Shown here piece by piece: positions 8,440-15,919 of a DNA stretch of 64,000 bases (position 1 is the first letter of the stretch; the number at the start of each line of letters is the position of its first letter). The notes under the pieces were generated by a model. The model made no database searches. It was not told the origin of the DNA and saw nothing but the letters and a program-made list of their open reading frames with translations. The stretch covers positions 620,001-684,000 of the forward strand of contig NZ_AP027368.1 of the NCBI RefSeq assembly GCF_030296015.1, given 5' to 3'. The position numbers and the translations under genes are program-made. The stretch comes from Ferrimonas sp. YFM. GTDB lineage: Bacteria; Pseudomonadota; Gammaproteobacteria; Enterobacterales; Shewanellaceae.

Positions 8440-9558
8440 TTAGGCCTCCGCAGTCTGCTGTTTGCTGGATGATACAGCGGCGAAGAACTTCTCCATGTAG
8501 GGCTTGAGCATGTACTCAAGGGCACCACAGAAGAGGATCACCAGGGCCTGAACCACCACCACGATGTTGCGGTCCAGTTCAGGGTATTCGAACGCCAGCT
8601 CGGCGCCCCCCTGGAACAGCAGGCCGAACAGGATGGATGCCAGGATGATGCCCACCGGGTGACCACGACCCATCAGCGCCACGGCGATACCGGTAAAGCC
8701 GTAGCCGGCGACGAAGTCCAGCTTGATCTGGCCGGAGTAACCCTGCACCTCGTTGATGCCCACCAGGCCAGCCATGGCACCGGAGATCAGCATGACGATA
8801 ACGGTCAGCTTCTTGGGATCAATACCGCCGTAGCGGGCGGCGGTGGGGTTGCTGCCCATGGCGCGGATGGCAAAGCCCCAGCGGGTGTGCCACAGCAGAA
8901 CCCACAGGAAGAAGCCGGTCAGCAGGGCGATGATGAACGCCAGGTTCAGCGGGGACTCTTCGATGGTGATGCCAAACCAGCCCATGATCTCATGCATGAA
9001 GGGCAGTTGGGCACTCTGTTCGAATACGCGGGAAACCGGCGCCATCTGGCCGTCCAGCTTCAGTACGTTCACCATCAGGTATACCATCAGCGACGAGGCG
9101 ATGAAGTTGAACATGATGGTGGTGATCACGATGTGAGAACCACGGTAGGCCTGCAGGTAGCCGGGGATCAGTGCCCACAGGGCACCGAACACCATGCCGG
9201 AGAGCATGGTGATGGGCAGCAGGGCCCAGAAGGGCAGGGCGGAGTCCAGGGCCAGACAGGCCAGACCCACGCCCAGACCACCGATGTAGGCCTGACCCTC
9301 ACCACCAATGTTGAACAGCCCGGCGGAGAACGCCAGGGCCACACACAGGCCGGTGAAGATAAAGTTGGTGGCGTAGAACAGGGTGTAACCAATACCCTCT
9401 TCGTAGCCCAGGGCGCCGTACAACATCACCTCGGCGGCTTCGACAGGATCGATGCCAATAAACATGAATACCAAGGCGGATACGGCGAACGCCAGGGTGA
9501 CGTTCAACAACGGCAGCAGGCCTACATTGGCCCACGCCGGCATTTTGGAGTCGCTCAC
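8440..9558 (-). CDS. Nucleoside-type ABC transporter permease (first subunit)
   Basis: A 372-residue multi-helix permease of the same family as its downstream partner, resembling Bacillus YufP/NupB. The conserved GLFNIGGEGQAYIGG segment (about residues 81-95) and FTGIAVALMGRGHPVGII region are diagnostic for BMP-type nucleoside importers. Its start overlaps the ATPase stop by four bases, so translation is probably coupled. A hydrophilic N-terminal tail precedes the first helix. Confidence 0.88.
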   Translation of the reverse strand: MSDSKMPAWANVGLLPLLNVTLAFAVSALVFMFIGIDPVEAAEVMLYGALGYEEGIGYTLFYATNFIFTGLCVALAFSAGLFNIGGEGQAYIGGLGVGLACLALDSALPFWALLPITMLSGMVFGALWALIPGYLQAYRGSHIVITTIMFNFIASSLMVYLMVNVLKLDGQMAPVSRVFEQSAQLPFMHEIMGWFGITIEESPLNLAFIIALLTGFFLWVLLWHTRWGFAIRAMGSNPTAARYGGIDPKKLTVIVMLISGAMAGLVGINEVQGYSGQIKLDFVAGYGFTGIAVALMGRGHPVGIILASILFGLLFQGGAELAFEYPELDRNIVVVVQALVILFCGALEYMLKPYMEKFFAAVSSSKQQTAEA

Positions 9559-11132
9559 GCTGCATCTCCTTCGGCCGAATTGGCCTGTTTCAATTCATCT
9601 GGAATAACGTTGGCCATCATCATGCCCAGAATCCGCTCATTGGCCTTGTCAGCCTGGACTTCGCCCACCACCTGGCCGTCGAACATCACGATGATGCGGT
9701 CGGACAGGGAGAGGATCTCATCCAGCTCAACGGAGACAAGCAGCACGCCCTTGCCTTCGTCGCGCAGCTCGATAAGGCGCTTGTGAATGAATTCAATGGC
9801 ACCGATGTCCACACCACGGGTAGGCTGGCCCACCAGCAGTACATCAGGGTTCTGGTCCACCTCACGGGCGATGATCAGCTTTTGCTGGTTACCACCGGAG
9901 AACAGCGAACTGCGCAGATTGGGGTTGCGCGGCCGCACATCCCACTCATCCATCAGGCGCTTACACTCAGACTCGATGACCCCTGTCTTGGTAAGAACCT
10001 TGCCGTTGTACTTCTCTTGCTCGTGGTAGCCCAGAAGGGCGGACTCTTTGGCGGTGAAGGGCTTGACCAGACCCATGGCCAAACGATCTTCAGGCACGTG
10101 TGCCACGCCCATCTCCCGCACTGCGGCAGGATCGCTGGGGACGTCTGCAGAGATAGTGGTGTCGCCGATAACCACCTTGCCGCTGGTGGGGGTGAGTAAG
10201 CCGCTTAACACCTCCATCAGTTCGGACTGGCCGTTGCCGGATACACCAGCGATACCCACGACCTCACCGGCCTTGAGTTCGATATTGACGCTCTTGAGCA
10301 GCTCTACGCCGCGGCTGTCCACCACACGCAGATCTTCGGTCTTGAGCAGGGTCTGCTTGGGCTTGGCGGCCTCTTTGTCCACCTTCAGGCGCACCTTGCG
10401 ACCCACCATCAGTTCCGCCAGTTCCTCTTTGTTGGTCTCTTTGGTGACCACGTGAGAGACCATGGCGCCCTGACGCATTACCGATACATTGTCGGTGGCG
10501 GCGAGAATTTCCCGCAGCTTGTGGGTGATCAGCAGGATGGTTACCCCCTGATCGCGCAGGGCATCGAGGATGCGGAACAGGTGATCGGTTTCCTGAGGGG
10601 TGAGCACGCCGGTGGGCTCATCCAGAATCAGGATTCGGGCACCGCGGTAGAGCGCCTTGAGGATCTCAACTCGCTGCTGCAGACCAACAGGCAGCTCTTC
10701 GACCAGGGCGTCCAGAGGCACGTCCAGCTGGTACTCCTTGGCGAGACGAGTCAGCTCTTTACGGGCTTTGGTCAGGCTCCCTGCCAGCATTGCGCCTTCC
10801 TCAGCGCCCAGGACTACGTTCTCAAGTACGGTGAAATTGTCTACAAGCATGAAGTGCTGGTGCACCATGCCGATGCCGGCCTCGATGGCGGCCCGGGAGG
10901 TTTTAATGCTGCACTTCTTTCCGTCCACCAGGATTTCACCTTTGTCGGCCTCGTAGAAGCCGTAGATGATGTTCATCAGGGTGGACTTACCGGCGCCGTT
11001 CTCGCCGATGATGCCATGGATGGTCCCTGCGGGGACCTGAAGGTCGATATTGTTGTTGGCGTGTACTGCGCCGAAACGTTTGTCGATGCCTTTTAGTTCC
11101 AGGGCGAACGGTTTTTCAGTTCGATCTGACAT
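9555..11132 (-). CDS. Nucleoside-type ABC transporter ATPase, two fused nucleotide-binding domains
   Basis: A 525-residue duplicated ATPase as in sugar and BMP-type nucleoside importers (YufO/NupA-like). The first half has Walker A GENGAGKST (about 45-53) and Walker B LILDEPTG. The second half has the degenerate Walker A GVSGNGQSE, signature LFSGGNQQK and a Walker B-like LLVGQPTRG. The second site therefore lacks the lysine and the catalytic acidic residue, as is usual in this family. I prefer the ATG at 11132, which has AAAGAGAA upstream, over one nine codons earlier. It follows the binding-protein gene after a strong intercistronic hairpin. Confidence 0.9.
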   Translation of the reverse strand: MSDRTEKPFALELKGIDKRFGAVHANNNIDLQVPAGTIHGIIGENGAGKSTLMNIIYGFYEADKGEILVDGKKCSIKTSRAAIEAGIGMVHQHFMLVDNFTVLENVVLGAEEGAMLAGSLTKARKELTRLAKEYQLDVPLDALVEELPVGLQQRVEILKALYRGARILILDEPTGVLTPQETDHLFRILDALRDQGVTILLITHKLREILAATDNVSVMRQGAMVSHVVTKETNKEELAELMVGRKVRLKVDKEAAKPKQTLLKTEDLRVVDSRGVELLKSVNIELKAGEVVGIAGVSGNGQSELMEVLSGLLTPTSGKVVIGDTTISADVPSDPAAVREMGVAHVPEDRLAMGLVKPFTAKESALLGYHEQEKYNGKVLTKTGVIESECKRLMDEWDVRPRNPNLRSSLFSGGNQQKLIIAREVDQNPDVLLVGQPTRGVDIGAIEFIHKRLIELRDEGKGVLLVSVELDEILSLSDRIIVMFDGQVVGEVQADKANERILGMMMANVIPDELKQANSAEGDAA

Positions 11133-11177
11133 AGCAGAGTTCTCTTTGCTATCTGGCATGAGATGCTGGGAGGGGAA

Positions 11178-11206
11178 AGCCCGGAGAGGCGGACCTCTCC
11201 GGGTTT
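11178..11206 (-). terminator. Intercistronic hairpin after the BMP gene
   Basis: A perfect 10-bp stem CCCGGAGAGG / CCTCTCCGGG with a four-base loop lies between the binding-protein stop and the ATPase start. There is no good T run on the minus strand. It probably acts as a partial terminator or 3' stabiliser that leaves more binding-protein mRNA than ATPase mRNA. Confidence 0.65.
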
Positions 11207-11218
11207 GGAGCGGTAAGC

Positions 11219-12220
11219 TTAGTACTTACAGGTGTTGTCGCTCATGTAATCGTGAACCACGATGTCGCCAGACTTGATCTTGGCGGCGATGTCGTTCAGC
11301 TGCTTCTCCATCTCAGGAGAAACCAGGGAGCGGTTGTAGTCATCCAGAGCCCAGCCTACGCCGTTCTCTTTCAGACCCAGGGCGTTGATGCCAGCGTCCC
11401 ACTTGCCGTTCTGAGCGTCGGCAAACATCTCGTAGGTCGCCAGACCAACACGCTTAACCATGGAGGTCAGCATCACACCTGGGTGCAGGTAGTTCTGGTT
11501 GGAGTCTACGCCGATGGCGAACTTGCCTTCGTCCTTAGCGGCCTGGTAAACACCAACACCGGTACCGCCGGCAGCGGCGAATACTACGTCAGCGCCTTTG
11601 GTGAACTGGGACTTGGCCAGCTCGGAACCACGGGCGGGATCGTTCCAGGCAGCAACGGTGGAACCGGTCATGTTCTGGAATACTTCGGCGTCTTTGTTTA
11701 CGTACTTGGCACCCTGCTCGTAGCCACAAGCGAACTTACGGATCAGAGGGATGTCCATGCCGCCAACGAAGCCCAGCTTCTTGGACTCGGACTTCATGGC
11801 TGCCAGAGCACCTACCAGGAAGGAGCCTTCGTGCTCTTTGAACACGATGGACTTAACGTTTGGCAGATCTACAACGGAGTCGATGATGACGAATTGGCTG
11901 TCGGGGTACTTCTTGGCCACCTTTTCCAGGGCGGTGCCGTACATGAAGCCTACAACTACGATGGGGTTGAAGCCGCGCTTAGCCAGACGCTCCAGACCCT
12001 GCTCACGCTGAGCATCGTTGGCAGGTTCAAACTCACGGATCTTCATACCTTTGTCGTTGTTGAACTGGGTTACACCATTTTCAAAAACTGCCTGGTTGAA
12101 GGACTTGTCGTACTTACCGGTTACGTCATAGGCCACGGCAGGTTTGAAGTCTGCTGCGCCGGCGACGAAGGATGTCAGAGCCAGAGTCACTGCGGCCGCA
12201 GTAGAGGCGATTGCTTTCAT
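11219..12220 (-). CDS. BMP-family periplasmic nucleoside-binding protein
   Basis: A 333-residue substrate-binding protein of the Bmp/PnrA/TmpC family that delivers purine nucleosides to the downstream ABC transporter. The signal peptide is MKAIASTAAAVTLALTSF with cleavage after AGA near residue 22; there is no lipobox, unlike many family members, so it should be soluble periplasmic. Conserved blocks include YDVTGKYDKSFNQ, the GFMYGTALEKVAKKYP region and DVVFAAAGGTGVGVYQAAK. Two adjacent ATGs exist (12223 and 12220); GAGGA is spaced four and seven bases from them, favouring 12220. First gene of the operon, with a CRP-like site upstream. Confidence 0.9.
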   Translation of the reverse strand: MKAIASTAAAVTLALTSFVAGAADFKPAVAYDVTGKYDKSFNQAVFENGVTQFNNDKGMKIREFEPANDAQREQGLERLAKRGFNPIVVVGFMYGTALEKVAKKYPDSQFVIIDSVVDLPNVKSIVFKEHEGSFLVGALAAMKSESKKLGFVGGMDIPLIRKFACGYEQGAKYVNKDAEVFQNMTGSTVAAWNDPARGSELAKSQFTKGADVVFAAAGGTGVGVYQAAKDEGKFAIGVDSNQNYLHPGVMLTSMVKRVGLATYEMFADAQNGKWDAGINALGLKENGVGWALDDYNRSLVSPEMEKQLNDIAAKIKSGDIVVHDYMSDNTCKY

Positions 12221-12223
12221 CAT

Positions 12224-12598
12224 CGTATCCTCGCGATTGTAGTAATTTTCTTTAAGCAACTTTTATCCAGAAAAGTTGATGTCACAGCCATATACCGACA
12301 CTGCTCCTCCATCAAGCGGCGAATATGACTTCCCTTGGCTTGTGTGACATGAATCACGTTATTTTTGATTCCGGGTTAAATAATCGCCGATTTTCCGTTT
12401 ATTTTGCTCTGAAAGTGACTGACGGAAAAAACATCGTTCGTGGTAATATTACGAAAAAAGCATAAGTTAGGGCGGAAAGATACGGGGTTTTGCCAGTTGT
12501 GTTAACGACAATTTTGGGTGTTTAAAACGAAGTTTTACTCCAAGGAGTCACCACCGAGTTAATGTGAATGGCTATTCAACCCGGTGGTCTGTCCATTG
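12224..12598. other. Leader region of the nucleoside importer operon
   Basis: About 375 bases without a gene. It is A+T-rich compared with its surroundings, holds the CRP-like site and presumably the operon promoter, and extends to the 3' end of the MOSC gene. I see no riboswitch signature. Confidence 0.5.
12343..12358. promoter_or_regulatory. Candidate CRP site upstream of the nucleoside importer
   Basis: The sequence TGTGA-CATGAA-TCACG matches the CRP consensus TGTGA-N6-TCACA at nine of ten conserved positions. It lies about 130 bases before the BMP gene start. Control of nucleoside import by cAMP-CRP is common in gammaproteobacteria; the assignment here is inference from the motif. Confidence 0.65.
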
Positions 12599-13291
12599 TT
12601 ATTGAGAGGTTGCAGGGTGACTAAACAGCCGCCTGTGCCAGTCTCCGCCGACGCCGGTTTCAAGCCAGCGCTTCGCGTGATTTCTCCACACAGAGGTCAG
12701 CTTGGGGTGCTCAGCCAGTCGGGTGAGATCCTCCCGGTTGAAGGGTTGCCCATAGAGGATGGCGTTGCACTGCGCCAGGGTCAGCCCAAGGGGATCCTGT
12801 TCGACCCGCTCCAGGGTGTCTCCCGGGGCAATGTCGCCCTCTTCGATAACCCGGAAGAACCAGCCACAGCGATGGGTCAGCTGAACCTGCAGGGCCATGT
12901 GGCTGTAGTCAAAGCGGGTGTTGAGTTTGTGGCAGGGGCAGCGGGGCTCGCTCACCTCAAGCAGGGTGCCGCCGAGCCGGAAGCGGTCTCCGACGCAGAC
13001 AGTGTGCTCGGTCCAGCCTTGGCCACAGAGGTTTTCACCAAAGGCGCCGGCTTCGAAGGGGGTCGGTGAGGCGGTCAGACCCAGGCTCTGCCAATAGTGA
13101 GCCCAGAATTGATAATGCTCCGCCGGGTAGTAATGCAGGGCACGGTCGGCGCCACCATGGAATCTTGGGTCAGCCACCTCGTCTCCGGGCAATCCCAGGG
13201 TAGAGCAGAACAGGGCTGCGTCGGCGGGTTCTTTATGGATGGCGCTGTGGCCATCACCGAAGGGGCGGCTGGTGCCGGTAAGCAGGATCAT
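12599..13291 (-). CDS. yiiM: MOSC-domain protein, YiiM family
   Basis: A 230-residue MOSC (Mo cofactor sulfurase C-terminal) protein like E. coli YiiM, a molybdenum-cofactor enzyme implicated in reducing N-hydroxylated base analogues such as 6-hydroxylaminopurine. Diagnostic parts are the opening TGTSRPFGDGHSAIHK, GDEVADPRFHGGADRALHYYP near residue 36 (core FHGGADRALH), and SEPRCPCHKLN near 113, which carries the likely cofactor-ligand cysteine. Length matches the family. It is monocistronic and sits downstream of fkpA, beyond the fkpA terminator. Confidence 0.88.
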   Translation of the reverse strand: MILLTGTSRPFGDGHSAIHKEPADAALFCSTLGLPGDEVADPRFHGGADRALHYYPAEHYQFWAHYWQSLGLTASPTPFEAGAFGENLCGQGWTEHTVCVGDRFRLGGTLLEVSEPRCPCHKLNTRFDYSHMALQVQLTHRCGWFFRVIEEGDIAPGDTLERVEQDPLGLTLAQCNAILYGQPFNREDLTRLAEHPKLTSVWRNHAKRWLETGVGGDWHRRLFSHPATSQ

Positions 13292-13314
13292 CTTCCCTCC
13301 TGAATATTAGTGAT

Positions 13315-13344
13315 ACAAAAAAGGCGCCAAAGGGCGCCTTTTCT
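13315..13344 (-). terminator. Terminator of fkpA
   Basis: The stem AAGGCGCC / GGCGCCTT with a four-base loop is followed on the minus strand by a T6 run. It lies just after the fkpA stop and before the yiiM start. Confidence 0.85.
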
Positions 13345-13359
13345 TTTATGGGGAGAAGC

Positions 13360-14124
13360 TTACTGCTCCTCGATGCCCATGTCCCGCTTTTCCTGCGAGG
13401 GGATGCCCAGCAGTTCCACTTCGAACACCAGGGCTGCATTGCCAGGAATGGACTGGCCGGCGCCACGCTCACCATAGGCCAGCTCGGAGGGGATGTACAG
13501 TTCGTACTTGGAGCCCACGTTCATCAGCTGCAGACCTTCGGTCCAGCCTTTGATTACGCCATTCAGCGGGAAGCTGATGGACTCGCCGCGCTTGTAGGAG
13601 GAATCAAACTCGGTGCCGTCGATCAGGGTGCCGCGGTAGTGCACTTCCACGGTGTCGGTGGCAGCAGGCTTGGCGCCTTCACCTTCGGTGATCACCTTGT
13701 ACTGCAGGCCGGACTCGGTCACCTTCACGCCCTCTTTCTTGGCGTTTTCGGCCAGGAAGGCTTCACCTTCAGCCTTTACGGCGGCGGTTTCTGCGGCTTC
13801 CTTCGCCTGGGCGGCTTCGGCGATCTTGGTGTCAAATGCCTGCAGCAGCTGACCCATCTCCTCTTCGGTCAACTGGTTGTTGCCAGCCAGACCTGCCTTG
13901 ATACCCTGGAGAACCAGATCGCGGTCCACGGAAATCTCCAGCTCGTTCAGCTGGTCCAGGCTGCTGGCCAGGTTACCGGCAAAAGAGGCGCCGATGGCGT
14001 AGGCGATCTTCTGGTCTTCGGTGTTGAGCTTGACGTCTTCCGCCTTGGTATCGGCGGCTTTGTCCTGGCAGCCGGCCAGAGCTACGGCTGCGGCAACCAG
14101 GCCGATCTTAAATAGAGTGCGCAT
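13360..14124 (-). CDS. fkpA: FKBP-type peptidyl-prolyl isomerase, FkpA-like lipoprotein
   Basis: A 254-residue periplasmic folding factor. The signal ends in a lipobox LAGC (cysteine about residue 19), so it should be a lipoprotein, unlike soluble E. coli FkpA. The N-terminal dimerisation domain ([17 protein letters not shown] onward) and a long helix with Ala/Glu repeats (about 95-120) lead to the C-terminal FKBP domain (about 140-240). FKBP signatures are [30 protein letters not shown] and [14 protein letters not shown] paralogue with the same architecture but a Met-rich tail lies in the sir cluster at 29533. Confidence 0.9.
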   Translation of the reverse strand: MRTLFKIGLVAAAVALAGCQDKAADTKAEDVKLNTEDQKIAYAIGASFAGNLASSLDQLNELEISVDRDLVLQGIKAGLAGNNQLTEEEMGQLLQAFDTKIAEAAQAKEAAETAAVKAEGEAFLAENAKKEGVKVTESGLQYKVITEGEGAKPAATDTVEVHYRGTLIDGTEFDSSYKRGESISFPLNGVIKGWTEGLQLMNVGSKYELYIPSELAYGERGAGQSIPGNAALVFEVELLGIPSQEKRDMGIEEQ

Positions 14125-14339
14125 TGGATTCTCCCTAAAAACATCCCAACTACTATTAGGGCTAACCGCCCATTATGCAAGGGTTATTCGTATAAACAGG
14201 GGGTATGACCCGGGATTGGACCCAGGGTTCCCGAAATTTGTCTTCGGGCTCTCTGAAAATTGGCCAGAAGGTGACGGCCGGCAAGTAAATACTGGTACAC
14301 TCCAGCGGTTACCCTTATTACTTCTGGAATTGAGAACTG

Positions 14340-14885
14340 ATGGCCCTGAAAGCGACGGTGTTCCGTGCCCACGTCGAGTTGGCGGATATGGATCGCCACC
14401 AATATTTGAGCGAAAGTCTGACTCTGGCCCGCCACCCCTCGGAAACCGACGGTCGGCTGATGGTGCGGTTGCTGGCCTGGTGCATGTATGCCGAAGAGAA
14501 ACTGGAGTTTACCAAGGGGCTGTGTGCCGATGACGAGCCTGAGCTGTGGCTGAAGAACGATGCCGGTGAGATTGAGCTGTGGATTGAGCTCGGCCAGCCC
14601 GATGAGAAGCGCCTGAAAAAGGCCTGCTCCCGTGCCAGGCAGGTGGTGCTGTTCAACTATGGTGAGCGTTCCGCCCAGGTGTGGTGGCAGCAGAACCAGG
14701 GCAACCTGGGCCGCCATGACAACCTGACCATCTGGAGCCTGTCCGATGAGGCCTTCAATGGCCTGGCTGATCTGGCGGACAGAAACATCCGCCTGCAGGC
14801 CAACATCATGGATGGTCAGTGCATGCTCTCGACCGAAACCGGCTCCATCTCAGTAGAGCCGGAGTGTCGTCAGAAGGCGGGATAA
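14340..14885 (+). CDS. yaeQ: YaeQ family protein
   Basis: A 181-residue cytosolic protein of the YaeQ family, which has a PD-(D/E)XK nuclease-like fold and an unclear cellular role. Conserved segments are MALKATVFRAHVELADMDR at the start, HPSETDGRLMVRLLAW near residue 32 (core ETDGRLMVR), and ELWIELGQPDEKRLKKA near 79. Its length agrees with the family. It is divergent from fkpA and converges on the HIT gene, with stops two bases apart. Confidence 0.92.
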   Translation: MALKATVFRAHVELADMDRHQYLSESLTLARHPSETDGRLMVRLLAWCMYAEEKLEFTKGLCADDEPELWLKNDAGEIELWIELGQPDEKRLKKACSRARQVVLFNYGERSAQVWWQQNQGNLGRHDNLTIWSLSDEAFNGLADLADRNIRLQANIMDGQCMLSTETGSISVEPECRQKAG

Positions 14886-14887
14886 CC

Positions 14888-15313
14888 CTAGGCCACCACA
14901 AAACCCTGGATTCGGGAGAGCCACTGCTGCCACTGGTGGCTCTTCTGCTCCAGCTCATGCTCCGACTCCAGCAGCGCCGGATGGGCGCCCCAGATGGGGC
15001 CCGGCCAGGCGTCATCGCTGGCAAATCTGGCCACATGGTGCAGATGCAGCTGAGGCACCATGTTCCCCAAAGACGCCACATTTACCTTATCCGGGCTCAG
15101 CACCTCCTCCATGATCTGCGCCACCTGGCAGGACTCCCGCATCATTTGCTGCTGATCGTCGTCACTCAGGTGGTGGATCTCCTTGATACCGCTGCGCTCG
15201 GGGATCAGGATAAGCCAGGGGTAGCGGCCATCCTTGGAGAGCCTTACCTGACACAGACTCAGGTGACCAATCAGCATGGAGTCCTGCTCCAGCCGCTCGT
15301 GTAGCTCAAACAT
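14888..15313 (-). CDS. HIT-family nucleotide-binding protein
   Basis: A 141-residue histidine-triad protein, probably a nucleotide phosphoramidase or dinucleotide hydrolase. The active-site run is QLHLHHVAR near residues 88-96: the first triad position is Gln and the central catalytic histidine and third histidine are kept. This variant is common in proteobacterial HIT proteins with the following WPGPIWG motif, also present here. It is eight bases downstream of the PAP2 gene and likely co-transcribed with it. Confidence 0.88.
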   Translation of the reverse strand: MFELHERLEQDSMLIGHLSLCQVRLSKDGRYPWLILIPERSGIKEIHHLSDDDQQQMMRESCQVAQIMEEVLSPDKVNVASLGNMVPQLHLHHVARFASDDAWPGPIWGAHPALLESEHELEQKSHQWQQWLSRIQGFVVA

Positions 15314-15321
15314 AGCTTCTC

Positions 15322-15843
15322 CTAGAATTTGAATTGGCCGACCAGGCCAGCCGTCTCACCATCATAGTAGGGGGCGATGGCCAGATCCGGGTGCGGGGAC
15401 ACAATAAAGTGGTTGAACGCCAACCCGATGGCGGCACCGGCGAGCACATCCTCAACTTCATGGTTGTCGGTCTGGACCCGGGCATAGCCGGTGTAACCAG
15501 CGAGAAGGTAGGCGGGCAGGGCATATTGCCAGCCATAGCGACGATGCAGGAAGCCTGCGCTGGAGAAGGTGAGTGCGGCGTGACCGCTGGGGAAGGCATC
15601 GTCATCCTTGCCATTTGGGCGCTCTTTGTCGACCGCAGCCTTCAGGGCATAGGTGGTCAGGGCAGTGGCGCCCAGGCTGTAGCCAAACTGCCACAGCCCC
15701 TCTTCATCCTCTTCGACGAAGTAGGCGATGGATGCCGCAGCGGCAGGCAGGGCAAACTCCAGTACATCACTGCTGTTTTCCGTAAAGGAGGCATTGGCCC
15801 CAAAACTGGCGGTAACTGCCAGAGATATTAAGATTTTTCTCAT
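15322..15843 (-). CDS. PAP2-superfamily phosphatase
   Basis: A 173-residue phosphatase with an N-terminal signal (cleavage near GANA, residue 18) and membrane-type helices. The three PAP2 motifs are visible: KAAVDKERP (about 68-76), PSGHA (about 85-89) and a third motif ARVQTDNHEVEDV (about 118-130), where the usual SR is AR. The family dephosphorylates lipid phosphates or undecaprenyl pyrophosphate at the periplasmic face. The deaD terminator overlaps its start codon region. It is followed closely by the HIT gene. Confidence 0.85.
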   Translation of the reverse strand: MRKILISLAVTASFGANASFTENSSDVLEFALPAAAASIAYFVEEDEEGLWQFGYSLGATALTTYALKAAVDKERPNGKDDDAFPSGHAALTFSSAGFLHRRYGWQYALPAYLLAGYTGYARVQTDNHEVEDVLAGAAIGLAFNHFIVSPHPDLAIAPYYDGETAGLVGQFKF

Positions 15844-15845
15844 AA

Positions 15846-15880
15846 AAAAAGCTGCCCTCCAAGAAGGAGGGCAGCTTATC
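15846..15880 (-). terminator. Terminator of deaD
   Basis: A 12-bp perfect stem AAGCTGCCCTCC / GGAGGGCAGCTT with a five-base loop is followed on the minus strand by a T7 run. It runs directly into the PAP2 start codon, so PAP2 must rely on its own promoter or on read-through. Confidence 0.88.
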
Positions 15881-15919
15881 AGACCTGAGGGTTGAGCGGA
15901 ATGATCCGCTCAATGCCTG

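Noticed and set aside
10452..11096. Plus-strand frame opposite the ABC ATPase
   Set aside because: Shadow of the strongly supported minus-strand gene with intact ATPase motifs.
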